A DNA stretch of 64,000 bases. It comes from Kondoa malvinella (Eukaryota > Basidiomycota > Agaricostilbomycetes > Agaricostilbales > Kondoaceae). The position numbers and the translations under genes were made by a program. The stretch covers positions 434,001 to 498,000 of the forward strand of contig BCIM01000009.1 in assembly GCA_039545315.1 (NCBI GenBank). The letters are read 5' to 3'. Shown here one piece after another: positions 22,139 through 32,213 of the stretch (positions are counted from its first letter, which is position 1; the number at the start of each line of letters is the position of its first letter). The notes under the pieces were generated by a model, which was not told the origin of the DNA, made no database searches, and saw nothing but the letters and a program-made list of their open reading frames with translations.

Positions 22139-24226
22139 CTAGTTTGATGCTGATACGCGTTGCGGCTGCTCTTCTGTTGCCATTGATGCTGCATCCGGTA
22201 CCGGAGAAGATGCGTCAGTGGATGCCGCGTAATCGTTAAGCTCAACAGCTGTTTCCGCCGATTCTTGTGTTGATGCGGCTGGTTCAGCTTCGGCTGATGT
22301 TGATTCGGTTGTTATGCTTGGTTGCAAGGCTTTCTTCTTCTGGGTGGTTCCACGAATCTCGCTGGTATCCCATGCCCATTCCGGATCATCTTCTCGACCT
22401 TGAGGCCTGCCTGTCCATAGGGTAGGTTCACGAAGAGTCTTCAAAGCGGCATTCCAGCTGGCTTCTTGCAATTCGGCCATTTTTCGACGCAATTCGACCG
22501 GAACAAATCTTCGAACCACCCAATGCGTACCGGAGACAGTCTGCTTCTTGCCATCTGCGGTATAGAGCTTTTGTAACTCTTCTTCTTCTTCGCGGAATTC
22601 TTCCGGCACTGCTCTGCTTTCCACAGCGTACGAGAATTCTCTCTGTTCTGCTGCAATCTCATCCATATACGCTTGACGATCTTCAGCACCTGGCACAGCT
22701 TCACATTCACCAATCGTGTTGCCGTACTGATCCATCTTGCCCCAATACAACTCTGGTATCCCTTCCCAGCCTTCGGCGACGCCTTCCCAACCTTTCCCAT
22801 GCCCGAAGAAATCCAGCGCATCTTCACCCCAGCGTACTTCTATCCTCCGCTTCTCCTTTTCAATCCCTTCCATTAATCTCTCACCTTTCATCAATCTGCC
22901 TAGATCTTCTTGATGGAAACGAATACCGACAAAACCACCTTCACCTCCAGCCAAGATCCGAGCCATGTGCCTTATCAGACGTTGAAGCCGATCCATCCTA
23001 AGACGAAGTTTGCGACGGAAAAAGGATGGACCGTCTTTACGATCTTTATCTGGTATTGAGGCGTAATAGGGTAGACCGCGTTCAAGACCAGTCTGAAGTC
23101 GCTTGATTGTAGCAGCAAGAGGTCGAGTAGGGAAAGTAAAGACGAAAAGAGGAGTAAAGAATGGAGGGTCAGTGTAAGGTGGAAGAGGGACGTTCAGAGG
23201 TAGATGAGGTGATTTATCGTCCCAGACTGGCCAAGGACCGTTCGAGCCTTCTGGTATAGGTGGTCGTTGGTATTCTGGAGGAGGAAAGGCATCGGGCGGA
23301 AGCGAGTTCATGAAGGTTGAATGCTCTTTTGCCTTTTCGTTCCGAAGCCTGTTGCGTTCATCTATCCATTCTTTACCGCCCCAGATAGCATTCATGGCTG
23401 CATTACGAGCTTCTCTAGCCATTGGAGGTAATTGAACGGAAGCTGGTGTATAGATCAAAGGGATTTTCGCGCGTTCTTTCTTCTTTTGCTTGCGGGTGAG
23501 ATTTGAGAATTTGCGCGGTTTGACTTCGAGACCAGTGCGCAACGGAGGTGCATCGTCATCAGGTTCAGGCTGCTCTGATTCTTCTTCCTGCTCTTCCATC
23601 TCTTCGTTCTCCTCGCCCTCCTCATCTTCTTCTGCTTCTTCGTTTCCCTCAGTCTTGGGTCGAGGATCAACAGCAGCTCCATTAAAGTGCGCCAAGGTCT
23701 GCTTGAAGTTTGAAGCTGAACACATGCCCGTTTCAATCACTCTGGCAGTAGCGGTGCCATGCCCTTGCCAAACAGGATGCCTTGAGACGAAGCCATACAC
23801 ACAATGAGGTGTATAAGCACTTGCTGGAGGTTTACGTTCAGGTCTAGGTCGCTTTGTATAGAAATGCGTGTCCATCCTATCGAGCGTTCGAAGTTTCTTG
23901 GGTGCAGTGAAGCCGCCCATGAAAGTCTTGACAGGTGTAAGAGCAGCAGTGATGTCCATTCGCTCTTGTCGTTCAGCTCTGGCTGTTCTCGCTGCTTCTA
24001 TAGACTCTTTCTGCTCAGCTGTCAAAGGCAAAGGTCCGTCATCTTGAACAGCATAAGGTCGACTCCTTGCACCTGGACGCGGTGTAAGTGGGCGCCCATC
24101 TGGAGAATATTTGCCTTTCTGGCGAGATGCTGATGTGCCAAAGCATCGATGACAGCAAAAGTAGGGCAGCGGTGAAGGAATTGCCCTAGAAGGGATGTTA
24201 AGCATGCGGATATTCGCTGTTGACAT
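22139..24226 (-). CDS. Uncharacterised mitochondrial protein with acidic tract
   Basis: A single 695-codon exon. The N-terminus (basic, with PYFCCHRCFGTSASRQKGKYSPDGRPL) contains an FGTSAS-type mitochondrial cleavage region. Residues ~200-230 form a Glu/Asp run encoded by simple GAA/GAG repeats. Other blocks include KTFMGGFTAPKKL, HCVYGFVSRHPVWQGHGTATARV and FRRKLRLRMDRLQRLIRHM. Domain blocks are Pro- and Trp-rich with no recognised catalytic motif. I suspect a mitoribosome-associated or RNA-binding protein, but this is inference only. The gene is convergent with the STEEP1-like gene (173 bases between stops). Confidence 0.65.
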   Translation of the reverse strand: MSTANIRMLNIPSRAIPSPLPYFCCHRCFGTSASRQKGKYSPDGRPLTPRPGARSRPYAVQDDGPLPLTAEQKESIEAARTARAERQERMDITAALTPVKTFMGGFTAPKKLRTLDRMDTHFYTKRPRPERKPPASAYTPHCVYGFVSRHPVWQGHGTATARVIETGMCSASNFKQTLAHFNGAAVDPRPKTEGNEEAEEDEEGEENEEMEEQEEESEQPEPDDDAPPLRTGLEVKPRKFSNLTRKQKKKERAKIPLIYTPASVQLPPMAREARNAAMNAIWGGKEWIDERNRLRNEKAKEHSTFMNSLPPDAFPPPEYQRPPIPEGSNGPWPVWDDKSPHLPLNVPLPPYTDPPFFTPLFVFTFPTRPLAATIKRLQTGLERGLPYYASIPDKDRKDGPSFFRRKLRLRMDRLQRLIRHMARILAGGEGGFVGIRFHQEDLGRLMKGERLMEGIEKEKRRIEVRWGEDALDFFGHGKGWEGVAEGWEGIPELYWGKMDQYGNTIGECEAVPGAEDRQAYMDEIAAEQREFSYAVESRAVPEEFREEEEELQKLYTADGKKQTVSGTHWVVRRFVPVELRRKMAELQEASWNAALKTLREPTLWTGRPQGREDDPEWAWDTSEIRGTTQKKKALQPSITTESTSAEAEPAASTQESAETAVELNDYAASTDASSPVPDAASMATEEQPQRVSASN

Positions 24227-24458
24227 TAGATTAGTTGGATCTTCATAATCTGCTCATCACTGACCTCCTTGTACACTTTGCGTTTTGGCTGCTGTTCGTC
24301 AACTTGGCTGAAATACGATCCACGACCTGAATACCCTACTTGAGCAAAGGCCGCCTCCCATACGTGTCACTTGGCTGTAGACCGTGCATTCTCAACCTGG
24401 GCAATGAGCACATATACCTTTGGCGAGCAATATCCCATCAACTCGCAGTCAAATAAAC

Positions 24459-26835
24459 ATGGACTCACCATCTCTAACTGGACAAGTCATCGACGTCGAT
24501 TTGATATCGAGCAGCACAGAATCGGACGATAGCGACATTGAAGTAGTCAAATCACTCACCAAGCGAAAGCCGAAGGAACCCGTATATGTCGACTTGAGCT
24601 TGGACACCCCATGCAGCACAAGCAGGACCTCTCAGGCTCGATCTGGCACATCTAGCTTCTCAAGCTCTACTAACCGGCAAAGGAGATCGTCCAAACTTCG
24701 CATCTGTGATTCAGATGAAGACGACTCGGATGTCAATGCGGCCATCGCTAGTCCCCCTCGAATACTGCCAGTCAAGCTATCATCAAAAGCACAGTTGGAG
24801 TCAAATACAGCAGAGAAGCGAACGCGTAACAGCGAAGCCAAGGCACAGATCAAGGAACCTTCAGTCGCCAATGCTATCTTCAGCACAGAACAAGTCCTTA
24901 TCCCTTATGCGCGAAAGACTGCTCGGAAACGCAACTATGTCGACCTCAGTATTGAAGATTCAGAGGACGACATGGATATCGACACTTCCATCGCCAGTCC
25001 TTCCCAAGTTTTGCCTGCAGCGTGGACTCCAAAGGCGCAGATTTCTTCATCTAGAGGCCAGAAGAAGAAGAATGTAGTAGATCTTAGCATAGATTCGGAT
25101 GAAGACATGCAGATCAATACTTCGATAGCGAGTTCCTCCCAGATTGATATTCCCGTCGCAAGCACTTCAAGGGTGACGCTGGATGCACCCGTATCGGAAG
25201 AGCACAGACTGGCGAAGAATGAGGCCGAGAACTTTGGTCAGCTCGTCAAGGCAATGTCGGATGGCAAGCCTGAACCGGCGCAATTGTATCTTCTTGCTGA
25301 AGGTTAGCTTGATTTCTGTCTTTTGCTTCTTGGGAATCCTCTGAACGTACCAAAGCGCTTACCTTCTACTCTGGCAAGATCGTATCAGTTTCAAAACCTT
25401 CGCATCGACGAAACCTCAGCACCATCCTGCTCGACTGGGAATTTGCTCTATCCAATGGCCGACATCCTCTTGAATTCGCTCCAAATCGCATTGTCATCTA
25501 TTCAGCACGCAAGGAATCCACTAGCAAATCCCGATTGTTCCTTTCTGGCGACATGCTCGAATTGCTAGCTCGTTACGCTGCACTACAAACTTCATCTCCT
25601 GCCCATTATGCTTCTTGGCTACCAGATCTATCTACAATGACTACCGCGAAAAGTCATAAACAAGTTTCCACTTTACACATAAGCGAAACGCCACTCAAGA
25701 AACGTCTGGCCGACATCAGAGCACAAGCCGTGAAGAAACAGAAGATCAAAGTCAATCCTATAGTAGCTTCTATGCCTAATAGACGAAATGTGCCAGTCCT
25801 CAGACCGAGAAACAGCGTCATTACTACATTGAAATCGCCTCAAATCTTACGAAAAAAGAAGCCTGCTTTTGCAAGAAATACGCTCGTACCAAAGACGACT
25901 TTGTTTTCCAGAGGCAAGTTATCCAAAGCTGAAAAGAAAAAGTTCGGTACGGGTATTGGCCACGGGAAACCTTCGCAGCAGTTCTTGAAGGCTGCCCGAT
26001 TGTTGTATGATGAGGTGAGAAAGTCAGGAGGGAGCGTGGTGAGCATCGATACGGAGGGATGGCAAAAGCGGACCAATTCGATGAGTGAGGTTGGGCTGGA
26101 GTGGGAGTCGTTCAAAGTGTCGGAAGTGGATGGGAGGGTGAGGAAGGCTGCTGGAGCTAGGCATTGCAGTAAGTAAAGCTTGTTGTTCCCAAGATGAAGC
26201 TGAATATGAGCTTAGAAGTGAAAGAATACCTATCTAGTGAGATTATTCGCACGTCTGGTGTTACCAGCTGACAACCTTACAGACAGAGCCAAACCTACTT
26301 TCGAGCTAGGCGATACGGAAGCACTACCTCTACATAAAGTCACAGAAGCAGTCTACGAATATTTGGGCGACTCTAGTAAACCTCTCATCCTTCTCGCTCA
26401 CGCTCATCAGGCCGAAACTCAAATGCTATGTCAGACGATGAAGTTTGCCAGCACGCGCTTTCACAACCTAGCGGCGAACCCGACAACTGTCTTCAAAACA
26501 GGCAAGATCACTCTGATCGATACTCAAGTTCTCTTCTCGTCGCTCAGACTTCCAAATGCTCGTATTAACCTCAAAGCTGCTTGCGAGAAGATGGGATTGC
26601 CTGTCAGGACTGGTTATCATAACTCAGGTCCGTATGGATCTCTTCTTGCGCTATTCCCGCGCTGAGAAAAGCTGGACGTCGGACAGCCAACGATGCCTAT
26701 TTCACCATGAACCTATTTCGCAAGGTCATGTGCCATCCAACGACTGAGGTGCTGGTCCCTCAATCACAGTTCAAAGAAGAAGCGTACAAGGTCGAGAAGG
26801 ACGCGCTTGGACAAGATGTGCTGGTCCTTTCTTGA
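24459..26835 (+). CDS. Gfd2/YDR514C-like DEDD-type nuclease domain protein
   Basis: Exons 24459-25302, 25356-26168, 26238-26627 and 26687-26835 give about 731 residues. The N-terminal 280 residues are disordered and carry acidic, SUMO-interaction-like motifs (VIDVDLI, YVDLSLD, VVDLSID). The C-terminal domain is an RNase-H fold: VSIDTEGWQKRTNSMSEVGLEW (D-x-E motif I), PLILLAHAHQAETQML (motif II), TLIDTQVLFSSL, and HNSANDAYFTMNLF (final Asp). This matches the fungal Gfd2/YDR514C C-terminal domain, linked to mRNA export or RNA decay. The junction at 26169-26237 (69 bases) is uncertain; an acceptor 18 bases or more upstream would give a more family-like VKEYLS segment. Intron 25303-25355 ends in AAG. 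Confidence 0.72.
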
Positions 26836-27153
26836 TGGGTCCCGGTCTGCTGTATTTGTTTCGTTCAGTTGTTTCGTTCATTTTATGACGTGTATAAGCA
26901 TAGTAGCATCGTGTATCATCAATCTGTAGCATCCAGGAGTATCATTCTTGAAGCTTCTCATATTGACATGTCTGCGAACGCCAGGTCCATCTGTTGTTTT
27001 CAGACAGCCTCACTGCGCGTCTGCTCAAAGCTCGCACCATCACAAGCCTTATGCACGCGTAGCATACCACGCACAGCTGTTCCTGTCAAGATTTGGGCGA
27101 ATTCATGAAGCCTTGACTCCGACCTGAGTAGTGCCAACTATTGACGAGACAAG
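26836..27153. other. Intergenic region nuclease / RBR ligase
   Basis: These 318 bases separate two plus-strand genes. I see no supported feature besides presumed 3' and promoter sequence. Confidence 0.5.
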
Positions 27154-30100
27154 ATGCCTCCCAACTACAATACACATGTTCGCAATGAGCATGTCTCTAG
27201 CTCAGACGACGCCAGCTCTAGCGAAGAGCTCGTTCCTCCCCCTGCCGGTTTCCTTCAGACTGTTCGCGCACAAGTCGACCCAAACATCGCTCTCAAAGAT
27301 GTCATGAAGACTTGGGACAGCGTACAAGGTGATCAGGCGCAAAGAGCAGCTCTCTGTATCCAAAAGATGAAGACTGATCGAAAGCCAAAGCCGGCCAAAG
27401 CAGCTGCTCAACCTTCCAGACCCTTGTTCGAAAGCGAAAGCGACTCAGATATAGAGATCATGTCTTCCAGCAAGAAAAACACTCAAGCAGCTGCTGCACG
27501 TCCTAAAGGCAAAGCTAAAGCCCCCGCAACTGCCAAAGACAAGGGCAAGGCAAAGGCAAAGGCAAAGGAAGTCATTGATTTGGGATCCAGCTCTGACGAC
27601 TATGCACGTCCATCAGCTGCTCGCAAACGCAAAGCCAAAGCACAGGAAGCAGTCAACGAGAATGCATCACCTCAAGCTGGTCCTTCTACTTTCAAGGTGC
27701 CCAAAGTACCTGCGCCGAAAGCCAGCTCTTCTCGCAAAACTTTGGATCTCGATAATGACACTTCTATTGAAATCGTCAACTCACCTGTGAAGCCTCTCAA
27801 TCCCTCTACCAAGAGGAAGACTTCGAATGGTCAAACGCAAGACGACGAGCCTGTATATCTCCCTGATTTCCCAGGCGCTCCGAAGCAGAAGGTTGCCAGA
27901 ACAGACAATGCTCCAATCGCTGGACCATCGAAAGCTGCTTCACCTAAGAAAGAACAACGGGATCCTCTCGCTCAACTGACTGACATCTTTCCCGATGTCA
28001 GTTCTGCTCTACCTACAGGCGATACTGTGCTGATTTATTGCGTCGCAGCTTGATCTGGTATACGCTGCCGACTTGCTGGTCAAGGACGCTTTCAAGGACA
28101 AACCAGACGCCATGAACCTCATTGCCGAGTACATCTTCAGTTTGAACAATGAATACCCTAAAGCTCCGATTCCTGCTAGCAAGAAAGGCAAAGGCAAAGA
28201 AGTCGTGCCTGATTGGGTCAGTCCGGGCAAAAAGCGCAAGCATGATGAGATCGAAGAAGAGGATGAAGAGATTACGCCGAACAAAGCGATTGATGCTGAG
28301 GGTCCGCTGTGGTTGATGACTAGCAAGAGAACAAAGAGGTCCAAGGAATATATTGAGTTTGCAGTGAACCAACTTTGTGGTGCGTCACCTCAATGCTACT
28401 GGTTCGGTTGAAACTGATTGGAGCGCTCAGACGACTGGCCAACTATTCCTAAGCCAAGGTACGTCTGACAAAGAATGCATTGAACATTACTGAAGAAAAT
28501 TCTAGTATTCGAGCAGCTATGAAGAACAATGACCAATTCTACGCGACTACCTTCTTTGAGCTCAAGGCAGGTCTCGCTGCCCGCAAATACAAGAAGCTGG
28601 AACATGTCAGACCTACGAAGACTAGCACAACTCGGTTCGATGCCGACTTGCAGGCGGAGCAAAAATGGGTGGCTGCCAAACATGGTAGGCGTCCTTGAGC
28701 TATGCGTATATTGAGAAGGAACTGACTCTATTGTCCAGCCGACGAAGATCGAATCACAGCGGTCATTGCGGCACGAGCTGCCAAGATCAAAGCTGTGCAA
28801 GATGCCAAAGACGCCAAAGAGAAAGCTGAGAGAGAGCGGCTGGAGGCAGAAGATGCAGCCGCTGAGAAAAGAGGCGAATTCATCGAGGTAGGTACTGCTG
28901 AGCTCTTTGTGCATTCCGCTCATCAGTGATCGGAACAGTGTGGTTGCTGCTTCACTGAACATCCTTGGCGAGTAAGTCTCTCGGTAATCCTGGCAAGTTC
29001 TGCATAAGCTAATGAGCGCATGATAGTTGATTGTTCAATGTCCTGAGGTAAAATTGTCAACGAAGCATCGGGACAACATGCTGATGCAACAACAGATGCA
29101 TCTCTTTTGTATGGATTGTGCTCGTCGTGGCTGCGAAGAGATCATCGGCAATCGAAAGATCGTAAGCTTGAAGCATTTTCGAATAGCTCGAGCTGACTAT
29201 ATCGTACAGGATGTACAATGCATGTCATTAACTTGATTGGGCCTGCATAATCTTACCATGCTTCTACAGGCATGGATGGGTCGGGGTGCTCTGAGCTGTT
29301 CCCCGATTCCGAGCTGCAGCGCTTCCTCAAGCCGGAAAGCTTTGCCTTGCTCGAGAGGATCCGCCAAGAGAAAGAGCTCGCGCTCGCAAACCTCGAAAAC
29401 CTTTCCGAATGCCCCTTCTGCAACTTTGCGCTCATCATCGAAGACCCGAACGAGCGACTTTTTGAATGTCAGAAGGAAGACTGCGGCAAGGTGTCTTGTC
29501 GACAATGCAAGAAAGAGAATCATCTGCCCAAAACGTGCAAAGAAATGGATCAAGATGCAAAATTGGATCAGCTACACAATGTCGCCGAGAAGATGACGGA
29601 AGCCTTGCTCAGGAAATGTCCAGGTCGGTTGCTGTCTTTGATGTCGATGTCACGTTTCTTACTTGAATTGCTGCAACAGGTTGCAAGCAGCCGTTCGTCA
29701 AGGAGTATGGTTGTGTGGGTTATGCTCTTTCTGGGGTAGAGGATCGACATTGATTTTTCGGTATGAGACAGAACAAGATGACTTGTCCTGCTTGCAACAC
29801 CTTGAGTTGTTTCTGTTGCGGCAAGAAGATTAAAGGTTACGCGCACTTTCGCGATGGCGGTAAGTCGAGACCCTGACAAGAATCGCTATCTCATTGTATT
29901 TCTGTCCAACAGCGGGAAATCAGATCCCTGCCCCGCCAGGTGCAGCAGAATCAAGTGCTGGCTGCTTATTACATGACGATACCGAGGAGAGATTGAGTAC
30001 GTCAGCTAGCTTCGAGATATGCATGTACTGATATCCTTGCTGCAGGGAGAGAGATCGAAGCTGCCCAGAAGAAGGCGGCCGCTGAAGCGAAATTGGCGAA

Positions 30101-30709
30101 TCCCGCTATCGACGACAATGATGTATCTCAATACAATCTTGCGGTGTGTGCCAAAGTATTCCGTGGATGCACAAGACTGAATCTTTTCAGCCTGCTCGTA
30201 CTGCTCCTGCTCGACCAAATCCTGCAGTACCTCCGCTGGTGAATCCACCTCAACCGCGAAGGCGACCAGGTCGATTGAGGAGGCCAGCACCTCAAATGAT
30301 CTTCCCCCAAGCAGTTCAGCGACCCCGTCTGCAGCAGATTCAACTGAATATTGATGCCATCCGGAATGAGCTCGTGAGTCGCCCAAGCCACTGCTGATCA
30401 TGGATGCTCACATGAGCTCAGGCGCAATACCGGAATGTTATGGCCGATCCCAATGCTTACGGTCGATACGTTGGAAACTGGAATGCTGCAGTGCAACGTC
30501 TGCAAGTAGCTGAACAACAACTTGCACAAGAGCAAATGAGGGCAGCCCCTGGTTTACCAGCTGGCAATCACGTAGCCCCTCCTCCACCGGCTGCTTGGAT
30601 TGCTGAACAGCAAAGGTAGCTAGCCTTCACGACTCATTGCCACTTGCTTAAACTGTATGTGTGTAGGGCCGCTCTTGAGCTGCAAAGGCAGCTGGGCAAC
30701 CACTTCTGA
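27154..30709 (+). CDS. RNF216/TRIAD3-like RBR E3 ubiquitin ligase
   Basis: Seventeen exons give about 912 residues: 27154-27996, 28049-28379, 28431-28458, 28506-28684, 28739-28887, 28939-28971, 29027-29047, 29096-29161, 29210-29219, 29270-29623, 29680-29714, 29772-29859, 29913-29996, 30046-30143, 30191-30373, 30422-30615, 30667-30709. The N-terminal third is disordered, Lys/Ala/Ser-rich with acidic patches, including an AAGGCA repeat near 27539-27570. A helical FPDLDLVYAADLL segment follows. The RBR module has RING1 starting CGCCFTEHPW, the HLFCMDC and CMDGSGC ligands, IBR ECPFCNFALI..FECQKEDCGK and RING2 KCPGCKQPF..GCNKMTCPACNTLSCFCC (catalytic Cys in MTC). It transfers ubiquitin through a Cys thioester. 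The C-terminus is Pro- and Gln-rich. Confidence 0.88.
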
Positions 30710-30848
30710 GTGATATGTGATAATAGCTAGCATCTATACGGTCGAATGTATCGATCTGTAGCGCGAAGTAGCATGTCCTTTGTCACTGCGCGTTGCAATG
30801 CTTGCCCGTTACAGAACTGTACAATGAGCTTTCTCTTTTTAGAAACCT

Positions 30849-32084
30849 TCATCTCAGAGGAGAGAAAGGTAGCGGTTTCATAATGTTCGCTTGCATGTCA
30901 ATCGTCATCTTGACCGTCTGTGAGCAGAAGGGCCTTGGTAAGTCACAGAGAGAACTGTCAGAGCCTTGCGCGCACCTTTGAAACAGTCGAAGACCAGCCC
31001 TCGACGGTCCACGCTGCTTTCCTCAATTTCTGACGAGTGTGCAAGTCCTTGTAATGCCAGATATGACTGTAAGGACCCCGCGGATGCATAAGCGCAAGCC
31101 TTAAGCTCCGAACGGTTAGCCTACCAAACTTGGTGTAATTTGCCGAGCTGAGTGAAGAAAGCCGCAATGGGTTCGTGGTGCTGCCTGCGCGCTTCCAGAC
31201 CTTGTCTCCATTCGGTCTCCCATTCTAGCAGTGCTCCAGGTTTGAGGTTATAGATGCGCATTTCGTAGACTCCGCCCAGGTCTGCACATTGCGTCAGGTA
31301 ACGACGTAGATACGGAGAGCCGACGTACTAGCTGGAGGCTTTGTTGGCCAGAAGCTAAACTCTTGTGCGAGATTGCTTGATCTTTCTTTTACTAGAGGGA
31401 ATGTGCGAGTCTTCAGATCATTGTATTCCTGTGAATAGAAGTGTGAGCTGTTGAGTACTGGTCACATGAACGGTACTGACCTCGCTATTGTGTAGGTTGG
31501 CAATGCTTGCGTCCCAGCCTTTGTAGCCGTTGTCGAATTCCAGGATGTGATCTGTAGATTATATCGCCGCTCTCAGCACTCGAGAGCGCCAGAGAATGAC
31601 CGACAGCCTACAGAATGTGTCTAGCTCGCCTACGATCACTTCCCAACTGCCGGTAAGCTTGATGCCCAACTCCGGTCTTTTGGCAATAGCACCATAGTAA
31701 TTGCCTCTGCAGCTCCATGAGCACGCGCCAGCTTTTCCGTAGGATTCACACGTACATAAGAGACTTGTACTCTTCAGTCTTGTGAGGGGGAACCTTGTGC
31801 TTAACAATCTGGTGAATGTATTTGCCTCTAGCGACCATGTTGCTGTGCGATTGCAAGTCAATCTTGCCTTCTTCTTTAGCTTCTTCGCTTCCATGCAACA
31901 GTGACCCAATCAAGCCTTGAGATTTGGCTAAAGTCGACCAGATCAACACCGCTCTCTTCCTCGCGCATATCTGTGCCTTACCTGTTGGTTTGGAAGCATC
32001 TGCGTATAGCAACGGCGTGGTATTGATTGCACGGCTCAGTAGTGGCGCGCGAGCCCGCACAGCTGGTCTGAGAAGCGAAGCCAT
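30849..32084 (-). CDS. NipSnap-family mitochondrial protein
   Basis: Eight exons (31982-32084, 31756-31927, 31612-31706, 31552 boundary to 31481-31551, 31329-31428, 31125-31281, 30976-31066, 30849-30917) give 285 residues. The N-terminus (ASLLRPAVRARAPLLSRAINTT) is a mitochondrial presequence. Two ferredoxin-like NipSnap repeats follow: YYGAIAKRPELGIKLTGSWEVIVGELDTFYHILEFDNGYKGWD and GVYEMRIYNLKPGALLEWETEW..HIWHYKDLHTRQKLRKAAW (interrupted here). The tail LPFSPLR is typical. NipSnap proteins are matrix or membrane-associated and act in mitochondrial quality signalling; the precise fungal role is unknown. All seven introns are 47-60 bases. The gene is convergent with the RBR ligase (139 bases apart). 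Confidence 0.9.
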
Positions 32085-32213
32085 GGTGGAGACAGAAAGA
32101 GCGGGACTCCGAGAGCTTCATGTCAGGCAAGGGAAGAAACGTCGAGGCACTTATTGCGCTGCAAGAAGTCACACCATATACATACTCTGCTCTTCACATC
32201 TGTAAATGGACAA

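Noticed and set aside
27539..27570. Short tandem AAGGCA repeats as a possible regulatory or CRISPR-like repeat
   Set aside because: They are coding repeats for Lys-Ala in a disordered region; no spacers, not an array.
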